Source: Pedobacter sp. MC2016-24
GTDB lineage: Bacteria; Bacteroidota; Bacteroidia; Sphingobacteriales; Sphingobacteriaceae
DNA: 64,000 bases
Direction: 5' to 3'
Assembly (NCBI RefSeq): GCF_015223055.1
Contig: NZ_JADFBX010000001.1
Location: 930,001 to 994,000 of the forward strand
Each line of letters opens with the position of its first letter. Position 1 is the stretch's first letter. Made by a program: the position numbers and the translations under genes. This document shows positions 26,201 through 35,957 of this stretch, piece by piece. The notes under the pieces are model-generated. The model worked only from the letters and a program-made list of their open reading frames with translations, was not told the DNA's origin and searched no databases.

Positions 26201-27595
26201 CTATTTATTTTCTCCTGCAAATGAATCCTGATGCGTTTTACCCCAGTTTTTCAGGTACAGGCGCATTTGTTTCAGTTTTTGCTGATTTGCTGGCTTAACC
26301 GCAAGGTTATCCATCTCTCCCGGATCACTTTGCAGATTAAACAACTGCTCCCTGATTTTACCCTGATCGTACACAATGTATTTAAAATCTTTGGTGATCA
26401 CCGCACGTCCTTTGATCCCTAGTAACCTTTCATTGTCAGCAAAATCCGTTTCTATGACCAGCGTATCCCGTAATTTAGCAGAAGGATTGGCCATGCGTTT
26501 ACTCAGGTCTGCACCTTTTAAACCCGCAGGTAGTTTGGTTCCCGTAAAACCACAAATGGTGGGTATGATGTCAATGCCATTGCAAACCAATTGGTCATCA
26601 GTTCTGGCTTTCCATTGCCCTATTTTGGAAATGATAAAAGGGATCTTAGCGGATTCTTCATAAAGAATTTGCTTTTGGTTCCATTCATGAGCAGCATAGC
26701 CATCTCCATGATCGCTGGTAAAAATGATAATCGTATTGTCCGCTACGCCATATTTCTTTAAAGAACCCAATACCATCGCAATGTAATGGTCTACCTTCTC
26801 CACCAAACGATTATAAGCCCAGCGGTATTTACGCCATTCGCTTTCATTCCAGCCTACGGAAGGATAGGTACGCGGACTTACCTTTTGCTGCTCCCTCACA
26901 ATAGCGGGTTCATGCGCTGGGATCCGCCAGTTTAAGGGTAATTTCGGACAAAGTGCCGTATCCGGCGCAGCATCCAGTACATCCATTTTCAATTCGTCAC
27001 CCCTGGCCCATTCACAAATGTCGTGTGGATTAAGAAAAGAAGCTACCAGCAAAAATGGATTACTTTTATTGGCTTTGATGAAGGCCGCACATTGTGAAGG
27101 CGTTACCGCATCGGTATAGTCAGCAGTCCCGGTATTGCTGATGCTTTCAAAACCATGCTGTGCTACCTTGCTGGCGGGAACCGGAAGGTGCCATTTCCCA
27201 ACATAGCCTGTTTTATACCCTGCTGACTTTAAAATCTTCCCCATCATCAATACGGAGTCCGGCCATTGTCCGTCTTTTTCAGGCGCATTACCGGTAAAAC
27301 CAGTTTCATGTGGCATGCGGCCACTAAATATCGCTGATCTGGAAGGCGTGCAAAGTGGCTGTGCACAATAAGCCCGGGTAAAACGGGTTCCGTTTGCAGC
27401 CAGCATATCCATCGCCGGTGTATGCAGATCTGTATTACCGGCATTACGCATCGCATCAGCCGTTTGCTGATCCGTCATAATGATCATCACATTTGGCTTT
27501 GAGGCCATATTCTTTTGGACTTGTGCTTTGGCATTTCCAAATCCCGCCAGGATAAGCGCAGTGATTATCAGCCCGTTTATTTTGTACATCCTCAT
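26201..27595 (-). CDS. Heparin/heparan sulfate 2-O-sulfatase
   Basis: 464 residues with a signal peptide cleaved after NAKA. It is an S1-type sulfatase whose catalytic cysteine, matured to formylglycine, is Cys82 in LCTPSR; metal ligands include MTDQQ (Asp42, Gln43) and SDHGDG. From memory, the characterised F. heparinum 2-O-sulfatase is a 464-residue protein with active-site Cys82 and an essential Asp42/Gln43 pair, which fits exactly. It removes the 2-O-sulfate from the unsaturated uronic acid at the non-reducing end of heparin disaccharides, before the delta-4,5-glycuronidase acts. It follows the N-sulfamidase gene by 2 bp and ends the tight operon. Confidence 0.9.
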   Translation of the reverse strand: MRMYKINGLIITALILAGFGNAKAQVQKNMASKPNVMIIMTDQQTADAMRNAGNTDLHTPAMDMLAANGTRFTRAYCAQPLCTPSRSAIFSGRMPHETGFTGNAPEKDGQWPDSVLMMGKILKSAGYKTGYVGKWHLPVPASKVAQHGFESISNTGTADYTDAVTPSQCAAFIKANKSNPFLLVASFLNPHDICEWARGDELKMDVLDAAPDTALCPKLPLNWRIPAHEPAIVREQQKVSPRTYPSVGWNESEWRKYRWAYNRLVEKVDHYIAMVLGSLKKYGVADNTIIIFTSDHGDGYAAHEWNQKQILYEESAKIPFIISKIGQWKARTDDQLVCNGIDIIPTICGFTGTKLPAGLKGADLSKRMANPSAKLRDTLVIETDFADNERLLGIKGRAVITKDFKYIVYDQGKIREQLFNLQSDPGEMDNLAVKPANQQKLKQMRLYLKNWGKTHQDSFAGENK

Positions 27596-27597
27596 CC

Positions 27598-29106
27598 TTA
27601 TTTCAAATAATCGTAAGCAGAATCCAATTTGAAACGCTTTTGCATTTCCAGACTTGGCTTCGGTTTTTTATCAACCTCACTAAAGTAATCCGCCGTATCC
27701 CAAACCTTTGTTTCACCGCCGGTTTCTCTCGGATCCTGCGTTTTCACCAGGTAATCGCGCATTTGAGCAGCCAGTTTTTCTTTTATTTTGGCATAGGCGG
27801 GATCGGCTGCCAGATTATGCAATTCATCCGGATCTTTGTTGATGTCGAATAACTCTTCAGCAGGTCGTTTACCTACTGCCAATTCAAAAAACGGTTTAAC
27901 TTTGGGGTCATTTCTATTTTCAATCAGGTAGTATTTAGTTGCACCAGGCCAGTTAAACATATATGGATCTATATCTCCATAAAAAGGTGGATCACCTGCC
28001 GGCCATCTGCCTGGTTCATAATTTTTAATGTATAAAAATTCTTTGGTACGTATTGCCCTTCCCGGGTAACCTAAACCATGCTGCCTGACAAAAGCGTGAC
28101 GCTCACGGCCAAGTACTACATATGCCCTTTGCAAGTCATTCTTCCCCTGCTTTTCAACTATGGGCAGCAGACTTTTTCCTGTCATTTCAGCCGGGATTTC
28201 AGTTCCGCCCAAGGCTAAAAATGTGGGGGCCAAATCATTCAGCGTAACCAGATTATCGGCTACCACATTCTGCTTAAATTTACCTGGCCAGGATATGATA
28301 AGTGGTACATGTGTTCCAAAATCATATAAATTAGCTAAGCCTCGTGGCATTTGCCAGCCATTATCGCTGCAAATTACAATAACCGTATTTTCCAATTCAC
28401 CAGTAGCCTGCAGCACCTTTAAAGCCTCGCCAATTTCTTGATCAAATGTCTCTATTGAGGCATAATAATCAGCAATGTCTTTTCTGACATCGATTTGGTC
28501 AGGTAAATATCCTGGTACTTTTACATGAGCAGGGTCTATACCGGCTTTTTCCCCTGAACCTTCTACATAAGGTCTGTGCGGTTCGTGGCTACTTAACCAA
28601 TAACACCATGGATTGTCTTTATTTTTAAGTTTCAAAAATTCACCGAAACTTGGATACGGATTGCCTGCCGGATTGTGTTTACGACCATTGGCTTCAAAAC
28701 TACCCGGTCCCCAGCCTTTACCCTGAAAACCCACTGCATAACCATTGTCTTCCAGCAGATCGGTATATAATTTATATTGTGTTGGCAGAATGCCCCACAA
28801 ATTGGCGCCTTCTTTTAACCGCCAGATGTCCTGCCCGGTTAACATCGCTGCTCTTGCCGGCGTACAGGATGGTGAACTACAAAAGGCATTGTTAAAACGC
28901 ACACCTTGCTTGGCTATTAAATCCATATTGGGTGTACGTACCGTTTTATCGCCATAAATACCTGCGTGATTCCAGGATTGATTATCAGACATGATCATCA
29001 GGATATTTGGGCGCTGAACTTCCTTTTTCGGCTTACAGGATCCCCAGCTTAACGCGGCAATAAGGGCGACAGGAAAATATTTGATTTGATTTAAATTCAT
29101 CTTCAA
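27598..29106 (-). CDS. Heparan N-sulfamidase-like sulfatase
   Basis: 502 residues. The hydrophobic leader ends in SWGSC (Cys24), suggesting a lipoprotein. The S1 sulfatase motif SCTPARAAMLTGQ puts the formylglycine precursor at Cys81, with Ala in place of the usual Ser (C-T-P-A-R). MSDNQSWNH provides metal-binding Asp and Asn. The following IWRLKEGANLWGILP stretch is typical of sulfamidase-type (S1_8, SGSH-like) enzymes. It probably removes N-sulfate from glucosamine, after the 2-O- and 6-O-sulfates are handled. An N-sulfamidase has been characterised from F. heparinum; I infer this is that enzyme by family and context. It lies 3-4 bp from both neighbours. Confidence 0.82.
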   Translation of the reverse strand: MKMNLNQIKYFPVALIAALSWGSCKPKKEVQRPNILMIMSDNQSWNHAGIYGDKTVRTPNMDLIAKQGVRFNNAFCSSPSCTPARAAMLTGQDIWRLKEGANLWGILPTQYKLYTDLLEDNGYAVGFQGKGWGPGSFEANGRKHNPAGNPYPSFGEFLKLKNKDNPWCYWLSSHEPHRPYVEGSGEKAGIDPAHVKVPGYLPDQIDVRKDIADYYASIETFDQEIGEALKVLQATGELENTVIVICSDNGWQMPRGLANLYDFGTHVPLIISWPGKFKQNVVADNLVTLNDLAPTFLALGGTEIPAEMTGKSLLPIVEKQGKNDLQRAYVVLGRERHAFVRQHGLGYPGRAIRTKEFLYIKNYEPGRWPAGDPPFYGDIDPYMFNWPGATKYYLIENRNDPKVKPFFELAVGKRPAEELFDINKDPDELHNLAADPAYAKIKEKLAAQMRDYLVKTQDPRETGGETKVWDTADYFSEVDKKPKPSLEMQKRFKLDSAYDYLK

Positions 29107-29109
29107 TAA

Positions 29110-30750
29110 TTATTTTAAAACGACTTCCTCCGGATTGGCATCTTTATACTGTTCCTGCAGTTTTTTCAATTCGGCTTTCAGTTCCTGAATTACGGGTTCA
29201 AAATCCTTATTCCCGTATAGATTCTTCATTTCATGTGGATCTTTCTGCAGGTCATACAATTCCCATTCGTCAATATCATTGTAAAAATGGATCAGTTTAT
29301 ACCGTTCTGTTCTAATGCCATAATGCCTTTTCACCATATGCCAGCTAGGAAATTCGTAATAATGATAATACACTGCTTTACGCCATTTTTCAGGAATTTT
29401 ACCGGCACCGTCCATCACCGGCCTTAACGACAAGCCCTGCATATCAGCTGGTATTTTAACGCCTGCATAATCCAGTAATGTCGGCGCAAAATCAAGATTC
29501 ATGGCAAATGCATTACTTACCGAACCTGCTTTGATCGATTTAGGATAACGAACCAGCAAAGGTGTCCGGAAGGATTCATCATACATGAAACGCTTGTCAA
29601 AATAACCATGTTCGCCTAAAAAGAAACCCTGATCTGAAGTATATACGATAATCGTATTGTCCAGCTCACCAATCTTTTCCAGGTAATCCATTAACCTGCC
29701 CACATTCTCATCTACAGCTACCACACAAGCCAGGTAGTCGCGCATGTATTGCTGGTATTTCCAGCGAACCAGGTCTGCGCCTTTTGGATTCAGTCGTCTG
29801 AATTCAGCAACCCGTTTATCATACACCTTTCTCCACTGTGCCTTTTCCACATCGGTCATCCGGTTGTATACTTCAAAGAAACGTGCTTTATCCAACGAAG
29901 GATCATTGGCTTGTTTATAATCATCTCCTTTACTATCCTTAAAGCTGCTGGCCGGCAACTTTGACATGGAATCCAGCTGTGCCGTCGAAAGTAATTTCAG
30001 GTCCCAGGCATCCCACATATCGGTAGCAATGTTCATGAGCTGTTCTTTTGCGGCCCTGCCCCGTCCTTTAAAATCATCCAGCAAATTCTCAGGTTCCGGG
30101 AAAACAGTCTGGTCAAACATCCCCAGGTGCCTCGGCGCAGGCATCCAGTTCCGGTGTGGGGCTTTATGCTGATAAATCATCATAAACGGTTTATCATGGT
30201 CCCTTTTCTCCAGGAAAGCAATAGCCTTATTTGTAATGATATCGGTTACATAGCCTTTTTCTTGAATCCGTTTACCATTCTCTAAAAAATCCGGTTGGTA
30301 GTACTGACCCTGATTGGGTAAAATGCTATAATAATCAAAACCCACTGGTGTAGAGCCCAGATGCCATTTGCCAATCATCGCAGTCTGATAACCTGCTTTT
30401 TTCAACAATTGCGGATAAATGACCTGTGTGCTGTCAAACGTTTTAGAATTGTCGGTTAAACCGTTCAGGTGACTGTATTTCCCGGTTAAAATGGTCGCTC
30501 TAGACGGGCCACAAACCGCATTCGTGACAAAACAATTGTTAAATAAAATACCCTCTTTTGCAATTCTGTCCAGGTTTGGTGTTTTAACCAATTTACTGCC
30601 GTAGGCACTCATCGCTTGAATGGTATGGTCATCGGTCATGATGAACACGATATTTGGCCGCCTTTTGTTTTCGGCAAGTTTAGGTTGCTGGCAGGCCGTC
30701 AATGCCATGCCAGCAACCAAACCAGATAATATCATTTTCAAATTACCCAT
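29110..30750 (-). CDS. Heparan glucosamine 6-O-sulfatase
   Basis: 546 residues. The leader has lipobox ALTAC (Cys20), so it is likely a lipoprotein. The sulfatase motif is AVCGPSRATILTGKY with catalytic Cys80, and MTDDHT gives the metal-binding Asp pair. CGPSR and the long middle insertion fit the GlcNAc/GlcNS 6-O-sulfatase subfamily (S1_11, human GNS-like). The characterised F. heparinum 6-O-sulfatase has, as I recall, its catalytic cysteine at 80. It removes 6-O-sulfate from glucosamine of heparin oligosaccharides. It is located 2 bp after susD and 3 bp before the N-sulfamidase. Confidence 0.86.
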   Translation of the reverse strand: MGNLKMILSGLVAGMALTACQQPKLAENKRRPNIVFIMTDDHTIQAMSAYGSKLVKTPNLDRIAKEGILFNNCFVTNAVCGPSRATILTGKYSHLNGLTDNSKTFDSTQVIYPQLLKKAGYQTAMIGKWHLGSTPVGFDYYSILPNQGQYYQPDFLENGKRIQEKGYVTDIITNKAIAFLEKRDHDKPFMMIYQHKAPHRNWMPAPRHLGMFDQTVFPEPENLLDDFKGRGRAAKEQLMNIATDMWDAWDLKLLSTAQLDSMSKLPASSFKDSKGDDYKQANDPSLDKARFFEVYNRMTDVEKAQWRKVYDKRVAEFRRLNPKGADLVRWKYQQYMRDYLACVVAVDENVGRLMDYLEKIGELDNTIIVYTSDQGFFLGEHGYFDKRFMYDESFRTPLLVRYPKSIKAGSVSNAFAMNLDFAPTLLDYAGVKIPADMQGLSLRPVMDGAGKIPEKWRKAVYYHYYEFPSWHMVKRHYGIRTERYKLIHFYNDIDEWELYDLQKDPHEMKNLYGNKDFEPVIQELKAELKKLQEQYKDANPEEVVLK

Positions 30751-30752
30751 TG

Positions 30753-32405
30753 CTAATAATTAGGATTCTGACTTAAATTGGTATTCAGATCCCTTTCTAT
30801 CTGAGGGATCGGATACAATTCATTTTTATTGTCTTTAAAGAAATCCGCAGCTACATAACCATAATTACTTCGGTACACCTTTAGCGCCGCCTGTGTTGCC
30901 CGGATGCTTGAACCCAGGATGTTCCAGCGGATCAGATCCATTCTCCGCATCCCTTCAAAACAAAGCTCCCATGCCCGCTCCTGTTTTATCCTTTCAAAAA
31001 AGTCCAGTTTGTTCAAACCTGCCGGTAAATCAACTGTAGCATCAGCTGTGGTCAGTGGCTTGCCATACGCCCTCCTTCTGACCTGATTGATGGCCGCATA
31101 AGCAGCGGCATTCGGCCCCTCATTGATTTCATTTTCTGCTTCTGCACGCATCAGTAAAACATCTGCATAACGCAACAGGCACCAGTTGATATCGGTATTG
31201 TTCAAATCCTTAGGTCCGGTATTCTGCCAGTCACGTCTCCATTTACCCGGAGCCCAGCCTTCATCCAGTCTTGCAGTCAGCTGAGGTACAATTACCCCTT
31301 TTGCATCCAGTTTATACGTACAAACTGCAACATCCCGCCTTAAGTCACCGGTCTTATAACTTTTTTGAAATAGTGCTGTCGTTTTGTAAAACGAGTTCGC
31401 TCTTCCGTAAGGATTCCCTGCATCGGCTATCGGCGCGTTCCAGGTTCCGATCACACCGCTGTTGCCAACACCGCCCGTAGCATTAAAAAGTGCCACTTCG
31501 TACATAGACTCTTTAGGATCAAGAATAAACTTACAGTGGTTCCTGAATATTTGTTCATAACTGGTATTTAAAGCGTGCTCTCCCGAAGCCATCACTTCTG
31601 AGGTCATTTTCAGCGCAAGTGCGTAATATTCTTTATAGTTTGAAGGACGCTCCATCTGTGCATTTTGCCTTAGCGAATATCCACCAGCAAACAAAGCAAC
31701 TCTGGCCAGCATACCTTTTGCAGCACCTTTATTTAACCTTTCATCCAGCGGTTTCACCGAATTTTCCGGAATGTCAGGAATGGCTTCAGTCATGTCTTTA
31801 ATAATCTGGGTATACACCTCATACCTGTCCGTCCTTGGCAACAGCACATCGTCTGTAGCTTCGGTAGATTTCAGCTTCATGGGCACATCGCCAAAAAGGC
31901 GTACCAAATCAAAGTAATATTGGCCCCTTAAAAATTTAGCTTCCCCAACTGCTCTTTTCAATGCCGTTTTCTGGGCTTCACTACCATTACTATACAATGC
32001 CATCTGAGGTATTTTTTCTACCACCAGATTGGCCCTGTTGATCCCCCGGTACAGCTGTCTCCAGGTATCCAGCATGTAAGGGTGTGCTGTAGGAATGGAA
32101 TAATGGGCAACTTGTCTCGGCCCGTCACTAATCGCTGTCCCCTGCATTTGTGCAATGTCGGTATCAATGTCGTAGACCAGCGACATGTAAAAACCATAAC
32201 CTGCTGTTCCGGTCATTTGCTGATATACCCCAAGTACAGCCATATCGGCCTCTTCAACAGTTTTAAAAAATGTTTCACTCGAATAAAGAGAATAAGGTTC
32301 CTCTTTCAGCCACTTTTTGCAGGAAGTAGGCATAACCAATATCGCTGATGCGACTACCATCAATTTAATGGTGCTGATCGCAGTAGTTTTAAAATATTTG
32401 TTCAT
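30753..32405 (-). CDS. SusD-like glycan-binding lipoprotein
   Basis: 550 residues, RagB/SusD family. Lipobox MPTSC (Cys ~29) followed by KKWLKEEP is standard for surface-exposed SusD proteins. N-terminal TPR-like helices (FFKTVEEADMAVLGVYQQ) and a C-terminal domain (CLLRYADVLLMRAEAENEI, RIKQERAWELCFEGMRRMDLIRW) are clear. It acts as the lid of the SusC transporter and captures heparan-sulfate oligosaccharides. It follows SusC by 18 bp and precedes the 6-O-sulfatase. Confidence 0.95.
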   Translation of the reverse strand: MNKYFKTTAISTIKLMVVASAILVMPTSCKKWLKEEPYSLYSSETFFKTVEEADMAVLGVYQQMTGTAGYGFYMSLVYDIDTDIAQMQGTAISDGPRQVAHYSIPTAHPYMLDTWRQLYRGINRANLVVEKIPQMALYSNGSEAQKTALKRAVGEAKFLRGQYYFDLVRLFGDVPMKLKSTEATDDVLLPRTDRYEVYTQIIKDMTEAIPDIPENSVKPLDERLNKGAAKGMLARVALFAGGYSLRQNAQMERPSNYKEYYALALKMTSEVMASGEHALNTSYEQIFRNHCKFILDPKESMYEVALFNATGGVGNSGVIGTWNAPIADAGNPYGRANSFYKTTALFQKSYKTGDLRRDVAVCTYKLDAKGVIVPQLTARLDEGWAPGKWRRDWQNTGPKDLNNTDINWCLLRYADVLLMRAEAENEINEGPNAAAYAAINQVRRRAYGKPLTTADATVDLPAGLNKLDFFERIKQERAWELCFEGMRRMDLIRWNILGSSIRATQAALKVYRSNYGYVAADFFKDNKNELYPIPQIERDLNTNLSQNPNY

Positions 32406-32423
32406 GATCGTAACGTCTGGAAT

Positions 32424-35400
32424 TTAAAAAGAAACATTTACACCGGCCACAAATGACCGGCTTCTCGGATAAGCACCAAAATCTACTCCTGGTGTAAGGC
32501 GGCTCGGATTGGCAGTACTTACTTCCGGATCATAACCACTGTATTTGGTAAAAGTGTGTAAGTTATACGCCGTAACATATACCCTTGCACCACTCATTTT
32601 CAACCTGGAAACCCAATTTTTAGGGAAGGTATAACCCAGACTTACGTTGTTGATGCGTAAAAATGAGCCATCTTCTATCATTTGATCATACAGTCTGAGT
32701 GAAGTACCCGCGCCATTATAAGAAGGTTTGGTTTTACCTGCATTTAATGCCGCCATTTCGGCACGGTCCGTAATGCGTTGTCCCGCAGCATTCACCGTAA
32801 TCCAACGATCGGCAAAATAGTCCAGCGTATTGATGTTATTCAACTGGAGCTGGCTGTTGTTGAGCAGGTTTCCATTGTAAATGTCATTGCCGTACGACCA
32901 GTTGATGAAGATACTCAGGTCAAAACCTTTATAACTGAAATTATTGTTTAAACCACCAGTGAATTTTGGTCTTGCATTTCCAATCACCGAACGATCGTCG
33001 GCGTTGATGACCCCATCACCATTGACATCGATATACTTCAACGAACCTGGTTTTGCCAGGTTATTTGGATCCTGGGCCAGACCTGATTTTAAAGTAAAAA
33101 CTTTAGTGCCCTCATTGTAATCAAAATCATCTACCGTATAAATGCCATTGGTTCTATAACCAAACATCCGGCCTACCGACTGACCAACCTCTACGATATA
33201 ATCATTCTCCAGGTTGGCAGCCCATCCAGAATTTGCCAGAAGAAATTTGTCTCCTTTGTTCAAACTGACCACTTTATTGTTGTTGAAACCAATGTTAAAA
33301 TTCGTATTCCAACTAAAATCAGTTTTTTTGATGTTCACCGTATTCAAACTGAATTCCACACCTTTATTGCTGGTCGAACCCACATTGATCAGCATATTGT
33401 TAAATCCGGATACGCCTGAAACTACAGTATTTAACAACAGGTCAGAAATCCGGTTGTCATAAGCGTCAACAGTCAATTGTACGCGCTGACCGAATAAACC
33501 AAGATCGATGCCGAGGTTTTTCGAAACCGTTGTCTCCCATTTCAAATCCGGATTGGGTAAAGCATTTGGAAAAACAGCAATGACATTGGCGTTGTTCAAA
33601 GGATAAAATCCCGATTGGAATAAATCCAACGATAGGTAATTGTCGATCCTATTGTTTCCCGAAGCTCCATAACTTAAACGTAGTTTAAGGTCAGAAATCT
33701 GCCTGATGTTTTTCATAAAACCCTCATCACTAACCCGCCATGCAAAAGCTCCGGAAGGGAAGTAACCAAATTTATTGTCCACACCAAATTTCGAAGAACC
33801 ATCTGCACGGAAACTGGCCGAGAAAATATACCGGTCTTTATAAGCATAATTGGCCCTGCTGAATAAAGAGAACAATTTGTCATCTTCCTTCCTGGAGCTC
33901 AGCGGACCTGCTACAGAACCCTGGGCAATATCGTCAAGACCTAAATTGATGTTCGGAAAGCCACTTGCAGCCAGAGAAAAACTCTGAACCAAATTATACA
34001 ATTGCTCCTGCCCCGCCATAACGGTAAGCACATGATCTTTTTTAAATTTAGTGGTATAAGTCAGGGTATTGCTGTAATTCCACCCGTTCTGGTCTGCCTG
34101 GGCAATAGAACCATTCGGCCCATTGGTTCGTTTAGCGCTCATAGAACGTGCATCGTTAAACATGTTTGTTTTGTTGTTTGATGTCTTGAGGTTCACCAAA
34201 CCGCGATAGGTAAAACCTTTAAACAACTCATAATCAAGCGAAGTACTCAGATTTAAAAGTTTATTATTGGTCGATCTCAGCTGCGATTCCGCGTTGGTCA
34301 CTGGATTCTGTAATACATTACCCGAATCATCACTCAGAAAAGGATCCGTATCCTGATTGATCAGATCGTCATCACTTCCGGCTATACCATAGGTAGGTCT
34401 GTACTGAAAAATGTTCTGCAATTGGTTAAAACGGTTATTTCCTTCCCTGGTACCTACACCGTAGGTATTCTGGTTGGAATAGTTAACGATTCCGTTTACT
34501 TTTAATTTTTTACCCAGGTTATGATTTACAGTTAACTTCATCACGTCCTTATCGGATGAACTGTTGACCATCACGCCCTCATCATTATTATGGGAGTAAA
34601 ACAAGTTAAACCTCGTCTCACTGCTTCCGCCACTGATGCTTACTTTGTGGTATTGACTGTTTGCCGTATTACCAAGTGTTAAATCCTGCCAGCTGATTCC
34701 CGGCTTTCCGGCATATAGTGCGTCACGCTGAGAAAAATCCCCAAATGTTTTGATATAACGGTCCAATTCGGTAGCTGTTGCCAGTGCCCGTTCATATTGC
34801 AATAAGGTATACTGGTAAGGGTTTAATACAGGAATCTCTTTGGTTACCTTTTTAGCACCATAATACATGTCATAATTGATTGTCAACTTCCCCGCTTTAG
34901 GTTGCTTTGTGGTGATCAGGATCACGCCATTGGCACCTCTTGCACCATAAATGGAAGTCGCCGATGCATCTTTCAAGACATCCACACTTTCGATATCCAT
35001 CGGATCCAGAAAGCTTAGCCCATCTGTTTGCGGAATACCATCCACTACATATAAAGGTTCATTACTTTGTGTAATGGAACCGCCACCCCTGATGGTAATC
35101 GCCGGCTGGGAGCCTGGAGTACCATCAGCAGGGGCAACCTGCATGCCGGCTATCCTACCCTGTAAAGCACTGGCTACATTTTGTACGGGCACTTTACTCA
35201 GCTCTGTACCTTTTATAGAAGATACAGCCCCTGTGAGATCTTTGCGTTTCACCTCACCATAACCAATAACCACCACCTCGTTCAGGTTTTTATTGTCATC
35301 GGCAAGCTTTACATGAATCACGCTACGTCCTTTAACGGCACGTTCTGTGGTAATTGATCCAATATAAGAAAAGACCAGAATGGCGTCGGATTTCACCCGG

Positions 35401-35579
35401 ATTTCATATGCACCATTATTATCCGTAACCTTTCCATTGGCCACTCCTTTCTCCGTAACGGTAGCGCCGGGCAGCGTGTTCCCCGCCTCATCGGTCACCA
35501 CCCCCTTTACACTTATATTTTGGGCGTAGAGCGTTAGGTTACCCGCAACAATAATTAATAGCAGTAAAAATCGTTTCAT
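32424..35579 (-). CDS. SusC-like TonB-dependent transporter of the heparan-sulfate locus
   Basis: 1051 residues with a signal peptide (LTLYAQ). It starts with a CarboxypepD_reg-like domain (VKGVVTDEAGNTLPGATV), then a plug with DPMDIESVDVLKDASATSIYG and RGANGVI, and a 22-strand barrel ending in a C-terminal aromatic (VNVSF). No STN domain precedes it, consistent with control by the hybrid two-component system rather than a sigma/anti-sigma pair. It imports heparin/heparan-sulfate oligosaccharides into the periplasm with energy from TonB. First gene of SusC-SusD-three sulfatases. Confidence 0.95.
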   Translation of the reverse strand: MKRFLLLLIIVAGNLTLYAQNISVKGVVTDEAGNTLPGATVTEKGVANGKVTDNNGAYEIRVKSDAILVFSYIGSITTERAVKGRSVIHVKLADDNKNLNEVVVIGYGEVKRKDLTGAVSSIKGTELSKVPVQNVASALQGRIAGMQVAPADGTPGSQPAITIRGGGSITQSNEPLYVVDGIPQTDGLSFLDPMDIESVDVLKDASATSIYGARGANGVILITTKQPKAGKLTINYDMYYGAKKVTKEIPVLNPYQYTLLQYERALATATELDRYIKTFGDFSQRDALYAGKPGISWQDLTLGNTANSQYHKVSISGGSSETRFNLFYSHNNDEGVMVNSSSDKDVMKLTVNHNLGKKLKVNGIVNYSNQNTYGVGTREGNNRFNQLQNIFQYRPTYGIAGSDDDLINQDTDPFLSDDSGNVLQNPVTNAESQLRSTNNKLLNLSTSLDYELFKGFTYRGLVNLKTSNNKTNMFNDARSMSAKRTNGPNGSIAQADQNGWNYSNTLTYTTKFKKDHVLTVMAGQEQLYNLVQSFSLAASGFPNINLGLDDIAQGSVAGPLSSRKEDDKLFSLFSRANYAYKDRYIFSASFRADGSSKFGVDNKFGYFPSGAFAWRVSDEGFMKNIRQISDLKLRLSYGASGNNRIDNYLSLDLFQSGFYPLNNANVIAVFPNALPNPDLKWETTVSKNLGIDLGLFGQRVQLTVDAYDNRISDLLLNTVVSGVSGFNNMLINVGSTSNKGVEFSLNTVNIKKTDFSWNTNFNIGFNNNKVVSLNKGDKFLLANSGWAANLENDYIVEVGQSVGRMFGYRTNGIYTVDDFDYNEGTKVFTLKSGLAQDPNNLAKPGSLKYIDVNGDGVINADDRSVIGNARPKFTGGLNNNFSYKGFDLSIFINWSYGNDIYNGNLLNNSQLQLNNINTLDYFADRWITVNAAGQRITDRAEMAALNAGKTKPSYNGAGTSLRLYDQMIEDGSFLRINNVSLGYTFPKNWVSRLKMSGARVYVTAYNLHTFTKYSGYDPEVSTANPSRLTPGVDFGAYPRSRSFVAGVNVSF

Positions 35580-35951
35580 AACTTTTTTTGGATTTACATA
35601 ATTTGGTTAATTGATAAAAACGAATATATAGGAGTCTTTTAGCAATGGATTTAGGTATTGTTTAAAATGCTATCAATTTTGGTTAATCCCTTTTCCATTT
35701 TACAAATTAGCCAATAATTGCGGCATTATTGTCCCCTATCGTCTTTAAACGCCATACAAATATCTCAAGATTCTGCCGGCCCTGCTAAAAACTTTAAGCT
35801 TTCACCAATTTTAAAACGAATATATCCGATACCTAAAGCCCATACTTTTTTACCTGCTTACCTTCATCCATATTTTAAAACATAAACTTAAATCAGAAAT
35901 CGCCAGGTGCAAACTACCCCTGATGGCTTCTAACAATTAAACAACACAATT
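35580..35951. promoter_or_regulatory. Divergent regulatory region between SusC and GH88 genes
   Basis: 372 bases, AT-rich, without a coding frame. It contains the 13-mer AAAACGAATATAT twice in direct orientation (35617-35629 and 35813-35825). On the minus strand the first copy gives TATATTCG, a one-mismatch -7 box 40-51 bases before SusC, identical over 12 bases to the element before galM. The hybrid regulator is expected to bind here and to activate both SusC and the divergent GH88 gene. I found no unmistakable operator. Confidence 0.55.
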
Positions 35952-35957
35952 ATGCTA

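Noticed and set aside
26201..30750. Three sulfatases as a recent tandem duplication
   Set aside because: Active-site contexts (CTPSR, CTPAR, CGPSR), lengths and leaders differ, so they are distinct subfamilies rather than recent copies.
30904..31086. Plus-strand open frames inside SusD, SusC and sulfatase genes
   Set aside because: They mirror strongly coding minus-strand genes and show no recognisable domains.
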